DNA from: Zoroaster sp. YZ-2022
Lineage: Eukaryota > Echinodermata > Asteroidea > Forcipulatida > Zoroasteridae
Length of the DNA stretch: 64,000 bases
Reading direction: 5' to 3'
Assembly: GCA_029582265.1 (NCBI GenBank)
Contig: CM055830.1
Span: forward strand, 23,358,163-23,422,162
The notes beneath the pieces were generated by a model. It did not search any database. It was not told the DNA's origin and was given only the letters and a program-made list of their open reading frames with translations. This document shows positions 50,267 through 62,740 of this stretch, piece by piece. Position numbers and translations under genes: made by a program. Numbering within the stretch: position 1 is the first letter of the stretch; each line of letters starts with the position of its first letter.

Positions 50267-51639
50267 ACTGCATACTTGAAATTTGATTGAATTTTTCAAT
50301 ATTTGCCTACCTTGATGTTTCTGTTCCTTCTCATTTCTTTTCTCAGCCCTACAAATGGCATGGAAGCATTTGTACCACTCAGTGGTACCCATAAATCTGT
50401 AAATCAAATGGTAATTAATTTTAGGAATGTCGGCTATTCATCCATTCATACATACATGTAAACTAAAAAATAAATGGGTCAGCATCCATCTTCATTGTAT
50501 ACACTATGAAAAATTAACTTAAGTTCCCCAAAACAAGCATCATTTCCATGCTTAAAGTTATGTTTGTGCAACTACATACAAGTATTACTTTTAAGTATCT
50601 GATAAAACTCCATTATAAAGATCCCATTTAAAACAGTGTTGATTCCCAAAAAAAGTGCCTTGAGGATTTTGGGTGGTTAGGGTTATAGTTTATTTTGTTG
50701 GTCAAAGATATTAACATGGTAACTATTGAAAAATCACCAGGAATGATCTTTTGAAATTGTCACTTAAAAGTATGATAATATATCAACAATAGACACGATA
50801 TTGAGGGACAGACGAGAATGAGATATTAAAAGTCTGACGACACATGTTAAATTGTCAAGGATATTTTCATATGAGTCCAACTATTTTACAAAAAATATGT
50901 AGTCTGATTAGGTCCAGATATTTTTCAAATTCATTTAAAATAATTCCTACGTTACCTGTAACAGAGTTTCTGAGAGTTGTTCGTTATCGGCGACTTGGCG
51001 ATCGCTTATCATTATAGTATTAATTAGTATACATATGTGTTGTGGGGGAAATTGTGGGTATTTTGCAGAACACGCGGAACTCTTGCAGAACCCTGCGGGA
51101 ACGCATATAAAACAACAAATACAGAGATACATACGCAGCCTAATAAAGAAGAAGTAACCTTCCAAACTTGCTTCCATTTACCAATATCTGCAAAATCGGC
51201 CCATATTAATAGACCCTTTTAGTAGCCTTCAGTCATGTTAATGCTAATGCTTGAGAACGCTCTTCGTTTGTTTAAATTTGTACTGTTGTGCAGAACACAG
51301 CCAGAACACACATGTTGTTTAAAGGGGATCTGCGCATTACGACAGGTCGGTGCATACAGGCACTTCGTTCGTCTCCATCACCCTATTCGAGAACGGCGTT
51401 AGTTGCCAAAAAAAAAAATTTGCGAAGAGAAATCGATACAAAAATCTGCCCAAGCATTGTGGGGTTAGACGAGGTATAAATCATCATTCAGTCGTTTGTT
51501 GGAGGCACGGGAGAGGTAAAGTTTATAAATGTTTTCTGTCCACGACGGACAGTTTTTTATCCTCAACTGCCATATTTTAATTTTTGTTTGAAAATTCGCC
51601 TTTGGTTTTAAAATGTTTAGTGTTCTAAGCAGTTTACTC

Positions 51640-52800
51640 CAGATAGGGGGGATGTTTACAGTTGCGGAACGTAGACTGAAAACGTTTCCAAATGTTTTTT
51701 ATTTTACTATGATCAACAGGTGTCTTATATCCTCAACGGCCCATGTTTTTCATTTTCGTTTGAAAATTCGCAATGTTAAGGTTTTTTAATTGTCGGTGAT
51801 CACCGCAGTTTACCCAGTTACAGTAGTTATTTGAGATCGGAGTTATGTGTTATGCGTGTTCAGATCGAGTGTATAATACGTGCATACAACAGCAGCACGG
51901 CAGTGGGAAAAGTACCCGTGAGAGGAGGAGGGCATATGTAAGCTTACAGCTGCAGAACATAGACTAAAAATATTACCCAATGTTTTTATTTTACCATGGA
52001 ACCAGTTTGTTTATGTCCTCAATGCCCATGTTTTCATTTTCGTTAGAAAAATGCCTGTTAAGGTTTTAAAACTGTTAGTGTTCCGCAGTTTACCCATTTA
52101 GGTATTTGAGATTGAGGTAACACGTGCGGCTACTGCATGGCAGTGGGAAAGTACTCGCTCGTGGGAGGGGTCGTGTTTACAGCACAGAACGTGAACTCCA
52201 ATATTGCAAATATTTTTTTATTTTACAATAGACACAGTTTGTTATATCCTCAACTGCCCATGTTTTATATTTTATTACAAAAAAAATCGACTGTTAAGTA
52301 TTACTTGTTGTTTCAGCAGTGTTCCGCGCAAGTTTACCCAGTTAGGTATTTCAGATCGGATCAGTGTAATACGTGCATTGCATACTGCATGGCAGTGGGG
52401 AAAGTACTCGTGGGAGGGGCTGTTTACAGCTGCAGAACGTGAACTAAAATTGTTACCAAATGTTTTATATTTTACCATGGACAAGTTTGTTATATCCTCA
52501 ACTGCCCATGTGTTCTCATTTCGTTAAATCGCTTACATTAAGTTTTGTAATTTCGGTGTTCGCAGTTTTACCCATTTAGGTATTTCAGATCAGAGTGCTA
52601 ATACGTGCATACTGCAGTGGGGAAAGTACTCGTGGGAGAGGTCGTGTTTACAACTGCTGCAGAACGTAATAGACTCCAATATTACCAAATATTTGTATGT
52701 TTCACCATGGACAGTTTATTATATCCTCAAGCGCCCCTTATGTTTGGATCCCACTTAACCAGCATTCTGGAAATACCTATAACTGAGAAAAAATATAAAT
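51640..52800 (+). repeat. Subrepeat array of the left foldback arm
   Basis: Units of about 229-252 bp marked by 'gcagtgggaaa.gtactcgtgg' at about 51900, 52140, 52391 and 52615. Each is followed by 'tgcagaacgt', 'tttattttaccatgga' and 'atatcctcaactgcccatgt'. Confidence 0.75.
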
Positions 52801-53184
52801 TGGGCAAATAAATGATTGATGAATAGCATGTATGGCATTTATAGGAAGACCCGTGCATTTGTGGTCTAGTGTTAAATAGTTTTACAGTTGACTTGCGAAA
52901 TATTTGATTATTTAAAATTTTACTCGACAGTGATCATGATAGTAATAACAATTTCTCTTTCTTGTTCAATGGGGAATTTTTTCCATATAAGTTTTGTTTA
53001 AAATGATCCACTTGTTAAATACAAATAGTAATATAAATAAATGCCAAAACTACTACTATTCATAATGCTGTCCAATCAGATTTCAACTTTCTCTTATATT
53101 TCTGCAGTGGGATGTATGTGAAAGAACCGCGGATTGTTAACTTGTACATATTTGTAAAATTAATTGGTGTTGTCGGGTGCATTA

Positions 53185-53965
53185 TTTTTTTTCTCTCTCT
53201 CTGATGGAGCAAAGCTCCTTTTATTTCTCATTCACATATTTACAATTAACAACTCAATTAATCACAAACAAATAAAGGAACGGTATGTTACAAAACTCAG
53301 ATTAAAATAAAAAATAAACATTCAAATAAGCCGAAAAGGGAGAGAACAATAAAAATGTATTATACACACATGTACGTATATGAAAGAAAAACGATCCTGT
53401 TTAGAAATTAAAAACAATTTATCCCCTTCAAGTAACATAGACTTTTTATTCTCCGTCAACTGATCCTAGCTCGCTCCGTGTGAATTTGCCTCTTGACGCT
53501 TCTTTTTGTATCTCTAGGATATGAAACGCCCAGTTTGGCACTCCCAATTAACTAATTCACATCTTATAGCCCAGATAATACGTGTGCAGCCTGGGGACTA
53601 TTAACAATGGCACATCACACATCTGTTTTCCATGCCCTAAGATTCTATTACAATCATTTAAGAAAAACAAACTGTTACCTGTATTTTTTTATACATAAAT
53701 TTCTCTTCAAAAAGCCAAGCTTCTAAATGTTTAGAACAATAAATAAAAGAGTGTTCAATACTTTCCCTTTTTCTACGCTACTCAATGGACATTGATCATT
53801 ATGACTATGAGTAATCTTCATTTTGTACAAAATGTCTTTAGTAGACAAAAATTCTATGTTTTAACTCTGTACTAATGGTCTTTACTCCATTGTCTAAAAT
53901 ATTACTTTGAATCTTCTTCCAAATACTTTCCCAATTGAATTTGGTGCTAAAGGCGATTAAATATT
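53185..53965 (-). pseudogene. Non-LTR retrotransposon fragment in the foldback spacer
   Basis: On the minus strand, the text around 53900-53680 reads ILYKMKITHSHNDQCPLS, then ESIEHSFIYCSKHLEAW in a neighbouring frame. This is the C-terminal zinc-binding pattern (C...H...C, then W) of LINE reverse transcriptases. The plus-strand end near 53185 shows a T-rich start consistent with a reversed poly(A) tail. Frameshifted and 5'-truncated. Confidence 0.5.
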
Positions 53966-55090
53966 ATGTTGTCAATAAAAACAAACAAGGAAGCCATAAA
54001 TACCTTGTCACAATACGCTAAACGCATAACACATCTGTACAAAACTGCACTCCATTAACCATATAATACCAATAACCAACAAATTTACACATTGAACTAT
54101 TATTAATGGCAAGGCACTCAGTATCAGTCCAGCGCCTGGCGCTCCTGAGGAGCCACGAAAACCGTTACATTTTGGTAGGAAAAAATGTGGATGCGTCTTG
54201 TATTTACTACTGATGGCACTATATTGTTTTACTGCCCATTAATATTGTGCTTTTATTCACCACCTACATGTAACACTTATGGGTCAATGGTCACTCCTTT
54301 GTTTGAGAACCTTCCAATATGGCAGCTCTCTGTGTGCAATGCGGTATCATGTCATTAATCTATTGTAATAGATGTAATAATTGCATCGGGGATAACAAAT
54401 TTATATTAATTTAGTTTACTTTACCTTACACACAACAAAATAATACACCACACGTCCAAGGATAACGATTGAGGGGCGCATTCCTTTGTCCTAGTCTTGA
54501 TTGCAAGACGTTATTATGCGGTTTCTTGTTACACGACTACCTTTGTCCTTGCGAATTAATTAATTCGTGGGCAGGAGGGATATGAAGGGGAAAATAGAAA
54601 GCAAGGTTTAATTGTTGAACAGAGAAGGAAGAATTGACAGTGGGACAAGGTTTATACGTGGCATGGAGTGAATACTCAACAAAAAGATGTTACGTTACGA
54701 TATATTGCTCACTGAGCCGTGCATGTCGTTCGCGTAACGAAAACAAGCTCCTGCTTACATCACGGACGCCAATCAAAGTTAGTCCTCACCGGAGACGACT
54801 CTCTGATCTTCCCCCTGTTCACTTAACTTTGTTGTAGAGCCAAGAACACATTGCTTATCTTTTGCTGACCGAGCATCTCCGTCCGTATGGCCCAAAAATT
54901 CTGAAACAAGCTTCGTTTCACACCAGAGACGCCAGATGATTCCATATTTTAAAGTCACCCTGGAAGCTCACCTGATGCAGTGACGTTTATTAATAAACTA
55001 AATTCTGTGCCTCAGCGCCTGTGAGCAAAATATTGATTTGTGTGCTTTATAAATTTATTTTTGATTGATGGATTGGTCAGAACCACCTCT
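53966..55090. other. Rest of the foldback spacer
   Basis: No gene or repeat recognised. The plus ORF 54634-54837 has no family features. Confidence 0.35.
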
Positions 55091-56100
55091 TTGGTAAAAT
55101 TTAAACCTACGTTCTGCAGCTGTAAACCGCAACCCCTCCCACGAGTACTTCTCTCCACTGTCATGCAGTACACGTATTACACTCGGATCTGGAAATACCT
55201 AACTGGGCCAAACTGCTGGAACACTAACAATTATAATACTTAACACAGTCGATTTTAAAATAAAACACAAAAACATGGGCAGTTGAGGATATAATAAACT
55301 TGTCCATTGTAAAATAAAAATATTTGGTAATATTGGAGTCGTTCTGCAACTGTGTAAACATGCCCCTCCCACGAGTACTTTTCCCACTGCTGCATGCAGT
55401 ATGCATCGTATTACACTCGATCTGAAATACCTAATCTGGGTAAACTGCGGAACACTAACGAATTATAATACTTTAACAGTCGATTTTTAAATAAAATAAA
55501 AACATGGGCAGTTGAGGATATAAATAAAACTTATCCATTGTAAAATAAAATATTTGGTAATATTGGAGTTCACGTTCTGCAGCTGTAAACACGACCCCTC
55601 CCACGAGTATTCTTTCCCACTGCCATGCAGTAAGCACGTGCTACACTCAATCTCAAATACCTAAATGGGTAAACTGCGAACACTAACAGTTTTAAAAACT
55701 CTTTAACAGGCAAGTTTTCTAACGAAAATGAAAACATAAGAAGTTGAGGATATAACAAACTTGTCCATGGTAAAACAAAAACATTGGGTAATATTTTAGT
55801 CTACGTCTGCAGCTGTAAACATGCCCCCTCTCACGGGTATTTTCCTTACCGCTGCGCTGGCGTATCGCATACACTGATCTGAAACACGCACAACACTCGA
55901 TCTCAAATAACTAACTGGTAAACTGCGGATCACCGGACAATTAAAAACCTTAACATGCGAATTTTCAAACGAAAATGAAAAAAACATGGGCAGTTGAGGA
56001 TATAAGACACCTGCTGATCAAGTAAAATAAAACATTTGGGAAACTCGTTTAGTCTACGTTCCTGCAACTGTAAACATCCCCTATCTGGGTAAACTGCAGA
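55090..56100 (-). repeat. Subrepeat array of the right foldback arm
   Basis: Inverted copies of the left-arm units, marked by 'cccctcccacgagtactt' near 55130, 55365, 55597 and a diverged one near 55825 (period about 232 bp), each with 'gggcagttgaggatata'. Confidence 0.75.
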
Positions 56101-59015
56101 ACACTAAAAATTTAAAACCAAAGGCGAATTTTTCAAACAAAATAAAAATATGGGCAGTTGAGGATATAAAACCGTCCGTCGTGGACAGAAAAACATTTAT
56201 AAACTTTTTACCTCCGTAACAACGACTGAATGATGATTTATACCGTCTAACCCCCACAATGCTTGGGCAGATTTTGTATCGATTTTCTTCGCAAATTTTT
56301 GCAACCAACGCTGTTCCCGAATAGGGTGATGAGACGAACGAAGCGCCTGCATGCACCGATTCGTAAATGGCAGATCCCCTTAAACAGCATGTGTTCTGCT
56401 GTGTTCAAACAACAGCACAAATTTAACAAACGAAGAGTTGTCTTGCAAGCATTAACATGACTGAAAGCTATAAAAGCTCATTAATATGGGCCGATTTTTG
56501 CAGATATTGGCAATGGAAGCCAATTTGGAAGGTTTCTTCTTTATTAGGCTTGCGTATGTATCTCTGTATTTGTTGTTTTATATGGTTCCGGGGGGTTCAG
56601 GATTTCCCCGGTTTTGCAAAATACCCATCGTTTGTGCCCAGCCCACGTTAGACCATTCCGCCCCATGGTTAGACATGGTTTATTGGTAAATCCCCAAACC
56701 CAACAATCTGTTTCTTCCATCCATTTATCCAACTCATTTCCAACTTTCGAAAATGACAACAATTTGGATTCCTATGCTAAACAAATGCACAATACATTTT
56801 CTGCGACGCATTTTCTGGACGGGCCAGACCGGCAGGGAAGCCATTGTTGTTGTTGCTGCATGCAATGCGTATGCATGGTGGTCATGACCTGCTGCGCAAC
56901 AGCCACCACCGTCGCTGTGCGGTCTTGTAAATGAACTTTGAAATATTAAACTTGCGGTTTCGACCGGGACGGGAGAGGTCGATTTGGGGGTCACCCTCTG
57001 TGTACGAAAAAATCACATAATTAAAGATCTATAACATGCTGCAAAACATTGTGGAAAATATCGCTCAGGTTCATGAGATATGATTTTGAAAATATTAAAC
57101 TTTGATTTAGTGTAATTCGACATCTAATGACCCTACTATGACGTCACAACTTAGTATAAAACTGCTAATTTGGTCAACTATGTGTGGTTTTAAAGGGTCT
57201 CAGAACTCTGCAACTATGTTTTTGTCTCTGAATAAGTCTTATTGAGAACAAGAAGGGAAAATGATACCTGTGACAAAGAAACCAACAGACAACTAGGAGG
57301 TATAGAGTTTGTAAAAACAAACCGGAGGTGTTTGGGGATTCATCGTTATGGCGTCATCACCTAAAGTTGTTTAAAAAATATTCATTTAGTCTATTGGCTA
57401 TGGCTGTCGCTCAATCTAAAAAACAAGAGTTACTTCAGGGGATATGTGTTTTTTTTTGATATAATGAAAAAAAACAAAAATTTTGAATACATTAACTTTC
57501 CCGTTTGTCATCCCATATAATTTTAAAATTTCCCCCAACCGAATTAAGTCTGAACTTGGTAAATATGGTTTTTTCAGAAAGGTTTATGACAAAACCCGCA
57601 TCCGTGGTGCGAAGGGACTTGCAAGAGACATTACGGGGGTTGTTCCTGTGATTGACCACAGACCACGGGTGTGCAATGAAAAAGTGTTCGAAAATTTAGT
57701 TTTAAAAATCGGAGAGCGGGAAAAAAGTTTTAATCATTTTGTAAATTGTAATATATAACCACAATCACGAAACTTGCCAGTTTGACAGATATTTGCATTT
57801 TAATGACATGAAAATAGCGCCCTTTTTGTCCATTCTTAGAAAAAATGTATAATTATTTCAATTTGGGCTTTTTTATAATTTGAATAGTTCACATAAAGTT
57901 TTTTTTGTTTGAAAGGGGGTTCATATTTGGGAAATTTTTATGATGCTTTTAAAAAAATGAACCAGTTTAAAAAAAAATTCCCTTTAATAAAAGGTCGAAC
58001 CGACGTTTCCCGAACGTTGATCCCCCCGTCCCAGCCCTTTCTCCCAGGGAGATATATGGGGTCGTGGGGGGAGTATTCCAATTTAAATTTATCTGAAAAC
58101 ATTCTAAATTGACCAAATTTCAATATTTTTGTTTTTGTTTCATCCCCATCTTTTTTGCCTTGAGCCCACCCCTTTTGGGGAACCCGCCCACATCAAAAAC
58201 CAATTTTTAAACTGTTATCATCTTTAAAAATTCAGTATTTTATTTAAATTTTCAATGTTTTGTGTAAATATTTAAATTGATAAAAAAATTTTCGTTAAAA
58301 ACACAATTAAAAAGTTATTTAAATAAAGGGAAAACAAATGCTTTTGTATGACACTTTGCTTTTTTTTGTCATTATGATATTTTTTTCCCTCCATTTTGAC
58401 CCATCAATAATAATCCATTTTTTAAAAGGATAAAGGTTATCCAAATCGGGCTAATTTTGAAAGAATAAATTTTTTCTGAAGTACTAAATATTCCAACAAG
58501 GGAAACCCGTAGTCCCTGGCATTAATTGGTTTTGCTATATTGTTGAACCCAGCAACTTTAAAAAAACATTTTACTGGTGCATGAAAGAAAGTCAAAGAAT
58601 CTTTCAATTAAAGATCATTCAATGAGTCATGGAATGAGTGTCCATGTAAGAGAACAAAGCAGGCAATTGAAAATTACGGGTCATTTGTTAAGCAGTCTGG
58701 GATAAGTCATCAGGATGGGTAGGGCAGTGAATGCCATGTGATTTCTTCAATAAAAATGTATTTATAGACACATGCATTAAGAGTGTGAAGATATGATTTT
58801 ATGAAAAACTTTTTGCTTTTCCAGCACCTTCACTGCTGTCTATATAATAATACATAATGTATCGAGAAACGCAGTTCTATACCAGTTCTTTGCAGGGGGA
58901 TTGGCTGTACACCGTCAAGTATTTTAGTAAAGATCTATGAATTACCAGCGTAGGAAATGTACTTTTTTAGACGGGTTTTTAGATTGTGGGGCAACTTCAG
59001 TCAACCCTCCACTTT

Positions 59016-60068
59016 GTTTTATTTTCAGTTTTAGTTTTTTTTCCACCAATCAGAACACAAAAATTGAGATATAAGGCCTAAAAATACAAAATCAAAACAA
59101 TAATAAAGTAATTAAAAACGAAAGGCCAATGGACAAGATTATGGTGGGGGTCTCAAAAAAAGGGTTGTCGAGTGGGGACCCCCAAAAAAAATTTTGAGAT
59201 TTTTCTGAGCAATAAATTTAAATACAAAAGATGCATAAATTAAAACAGAGAAATATATTAATGTTTCCCAAAATACAAGACAGGACAAACACTAATGAGA
59301 CAAAGATGGTGTAACTGCCCCAGTAAAATATAATGAAAAATCAGGAGGGCATTATTAATATAGAGTAAGGGGTAAAATTTTAAAATTTAAATTTAAAAAT
59401 TTGCTGAAATTAAAAGTTACAGTATTTTTTCCAACAATAATTTGCTTCCTTTTAAAAAAGGGGGAAGTTTTAAGAATTTTTGGGTTTAAAGCCCAAAAAA
59501 TTCCCAAATTTGGTCCCTGATAACGACAGTTTTAGAGCTTGAGAGGACAAAATATGGAATAGAAAGTTTAGAATGTCTATTTGATGAAAATGAATTTGGG
59601 GTTTTGGAAACATATTGAAACAAGTTTTTAAAACATGTGAAATAAATTATACATGAAAAACCCAAATTGAAGAAAAAAAATCATTGAGTTTAAGAGTTAT
59701 TATGATTAAAAAAAAGATTGAATGCGCCCGAAAATCAACTGATCGATAATTTGAGGGGCCCTTTTTCAAAATATGGGTTTATTTTTCAGGTTGGCACTAG
59801 TATTCCCCCGGCAAAAATAAAATGATGATAAAAAATTTATTTTAAATATTAAACAATATTCCAGAAGGAAAAAATGTTTTTAATTTGTTAAAAATTCCCA
59901 TATTTTGGGTAACAGTATATAAAAATTCACTGATGATTCCAAGAAATTTAGAACAACATAAAACCTAAAAACTTTTTTAAATCTACTTGATTAATAGATA
60001 TATTATCAAAAAAATATCACAAGGAAGCAATACGTATTATAAATAACATTAAATTGTTTTTTTTATAT
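59016..60068. mobile_element. 1.05-kb insertion specific to copy B
   Basis: Interrupts the segment that in copy A reads straight from 'ccctccacttcttg' to 'tacgcacttgatgaa' (about 49245-49268). The T-rich left end and A/T-rich body could be a reversed LINE 3' end, but no coding pattern or clear terminal repeat is seen. Confidence 0.4.
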
Positions 60069-62415
60069 TGTACATACTTGATGAACTTACGATGTAAAGA
60101 CTTTTGGAAAGAATTTCATTGTTTTTATTTTTTTCTGGGTGACTTTTTTCCAGAATTTTATTTATGCATCATTGTACCAAAAGGTATTTCACCTGATGGA
60201 TCTGGGTTTTTCAAGAATTGGGAAAATATTTTAAAAGAAATGATAGAAACTTCTAAACCCACAAGATCTTTACTTTCCCTTTGCAAAAAATAACCCCCCA
60301 TCTTTTCCCTTGGGCTTTCCAAAAAAGTTGGCGAATCAAGGTTTGGACTGTGAATACTTACGTTTTTTTTTTCAATTTTTTTCGGTTTGTCAGAGAAAGA
60401 AAGGGCCACTTTTCTTTTTTGGGGTTCAGTGCTGCATTTTAACGCTGACCCTCATATTGACCCGAATATGATGAAGAAAGAATGATAAATATTTTAAAAG
60501 AAATGAAATAAGGGGTAAGGGGAAGATTTTAGACAAAAAAAGAGGAAAAACGTAAAAAACACAAGACAAGGTAAACAGATGAAAGAAAAGAAAAAACAAA
60601 TATAACTAGAAACAATTTTCCGCAGACTATAAGCTTGGGGGATAAACACGATATCGAATATTGCGATAACTTTATTGATTAAATATCGAGAACCATTTGA
60701 TCGGCATATGGGAATCGCGAATACAAAATATCACGATAAAATATAAATGTCCATCATCATCCATATGTTCTCCACCCCCCAGGTAGGTAAGATTACTTTA
60801 TTTTTTATTGAATGAGAAAAAAGGGGTCATACAATTTTTCACCCCAATTTTCAAAATTTTTACCTTGATCATGTTTCGTTTCTTCTCATTTTTCCTCCCG
60901 CCCTGCAAATGGCTGAAAATTTTTACCACCCGGGGGTACCCATAAACTGTAAATCAAATGGTAATTAATTTTAGGGAAAGTTGGCTATTCATCCATACAT
61001 GTAAAAAAATAAAAATTGGGTCAGCACCATCTTCATTGTATACATATGAACAAATAACCCAAAAATTTAGTTCAGCTTGGTTCATTTGCTTTTTCACACC
61101 GTCAAAGGTTGAATATTATTGGCTCATGCAAAAATTATGTTTGTGCAACTAGTATTACTTTTTAAAATCTGATAAAACTCCCTTTTAAAGATCCCATTTT
61201 TCAACAGGGTTTATTTTTTCCCAAAAAGTGCCCTTTCAGGATTTTGATGGATTTGGGGGTTTGGGGTTTTAGTTTATTTTTTTGGTCAAGGTTATTTGTT
61301 GGTAGGTATTAACATGGTAAATATTAAAATAATCACCAGGGAAAGATCTTTTTTTTAAATTGTCACAAAAAGAGATAATAATGTCAACAAAATAGACAGA
61401 TATTGAGAAGACGAGAATGGGTATTAAAATCTGACGACAAATATGTTAAATTGTCAGATATTTTCATGGGGCCCAAGTCCAACTATTTGACCAAAATTTT
61501 AGTCGATTAGGTCCCGATATTTTCAAATTTTTTAAAATAGTTCCACTTCCTGAACGTTAGCTGTAACAGAGATTCCGAGAGTTGTTTGTTACCAGCGATA
61601 CATTATTTATACATAAGAGTTACCGTTAGTCAACAGCCCTAACGTTTCTGTTAGACCATTCCTTGCTCGATGGTTTATTGACAATATCACACCAACCATC
61701 CATCTATTTCTTCCATCCACTTGCACATGAAAGAAACTTTTTCCAACTCATTTCCAAAAAATTTTAAATGCGACAAATGCATAATACTTATTTGTAATTT
61801 TCTGGGCGCATTTTCGCAGACGGGCCCGAAGGAAGCCATTGTTTTTTTTGCTGCACGTTGCGCGAGCATGGCGGGGCATGACCGCGCGGTCTTCGAAACT
61901 CGAAGTATTATATTAATTTGAGTAACAAAAAATATGCCCATATGTTTGGGTAAGACAACGTCAAGGCCGTTCACGCAGTATGCCTGTGTTTGAATAGGGT
62001 TTATTTTAAAATTTGTTTTCGACCAAGGGGAGGTCAAAATTGGGGGCATGTCTGTAAGAAAGAAAAGTTCAAGGTTTTTTAAAATGATGCAAAGATTTGG
62101 GTATTTTGGTTCAGAGATGATTTTTTAATTTTTTAAAATTTTTAACTCCGTTTCGACCGGAAGCAGAGGGCGGGTTGGGGCCGTCTGTGTACGAAAAAAA
62201 CCCTAAAAAGATCTATAAATGGGGCAAAGACTGTGAAAATATCCTTTGGGGTTCAGATATGATTTTTTTAAAATATTAACCTTTATTTAGTGTAATTCGA
62301 TATCTGATGATCTACAGACGTCACAATTTGACAAAAACCCCTGAATGTCAACTATGTGTAAATTTTTGGGTTTTGTGAACCCCAACATGTTTTTGTCCCG
62401 GGTAATTTTTTTAAA

Positions 62416-62602
62416 AAAGAAGAAGAAGAAGAAGAAGAAGAAGAAGAAGAAAAAAAGAAAAAAGAAGAAGAAGAAGAAGAAGAAGAAGAAGGGGAAAAAG
62501 AAGAAGAAGAAGAAGAAGAAGAAGAAGAAGAAGAAGAAGAAGAAGAAGAAGAAGATGAAGAAGGAAGAAGAAAAAGAAGAAGAAGAGGAAGAAGAAGAAA
62601 AA

Positions 62603-62634
<32 letters not shown>

Positions 62635-62643
62635 GAAGAAGAA

Positions 62644-62677
<34 letters not shown>

Positions 62678-62695
62678 AGAAGAAGAAGAAGAAAA
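62416..62695. repeat. (GAA)n microsatellite, ~280 bp
   Basis: Nearly pure GAA/AAG repeats with few interruptions. It takes the place of the A/G-rich microsatellite of the small core-repeat elements and precedes the terminal hairpin. The long Lys, Glu and Phe ORFs across it are artefacts of the repeat. Confidence 0.95.
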
Positions 62696-62740
62696 CGAAT
62701 ATCAAGAGGTGTTTGGGCACCAACCAATCACCTAAAAAAA

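Larger units (their letters stand above)
51040..56645. mobile_element. Foldback-type element with 1.5-1.7-kb inverted arms
   Basis: The left arm (about 51040-52760) and right arm (about 55090-56640) are inverted copies: 'gtgggtattttgcag', 'gggatctgcgcattacg', 'tcgatacaaaaatctgccca' and the subrepeat array all reappear reversed. Each arm has an outer unique part and an inner array of 4-5 subrepeats of about 230-250 bp. Copy B lacks the whole structure: its sequence passes from the left flank (about 61610) to 'ttagaccattcc' (61650), the right flank at 56648. This resembles foldback/TU-type elements. No transposase is found. Confidence 0.7.
46639..57300. mobile_element. Large duplicated segment, copy A (Helentron-like ends)
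   Basis: Begins with a perfect hairpin GAGTTTGT/ACAAACTC (46639-46659) and 'aaggtgtttgg', the same kind of 5' end as the small core-repeat elements. It closes with a core-repeat-like block at about 56940-57150 containing 'tatgacgtcacaa'. Removing the LINE (about 0.5 kb) and the foldback element (about 5.6 kb) leaves about 4.5 kb that aligns in order with copy B (57305-62740). No Rep/helicase gene is seen, so a non-autonomous or decayed element is inferred. Confidence 0.5.
57305..62740. mobile_element. Large duplicated segment, copy B
   Basis: Starts with GTTTGT/ACAAAC hairpin and 'aggtgtttgg' (57307-57336). It follows copy A colinearly (hairpin start, 'aagtctgaact', gene remnant, MITE remnant at 60631, flank of the foldback site at 61600-61660, core-repeat-like block at about 62130-62330) and ends with a GAA microsatellite and a short hairpin aggtg...cacct (about 62706-62732). 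It lacks the LINE and foldback element of copy A but has its own 1.05-kb insert. Sequence quality is poor throughout. Confidence 0.55.

Noticed and set aside
57483..57758. 91-codon ORF in copy B
   Set aside because: The corresponding region in copy A is not open, and the stretch lies in low-quality sequence.
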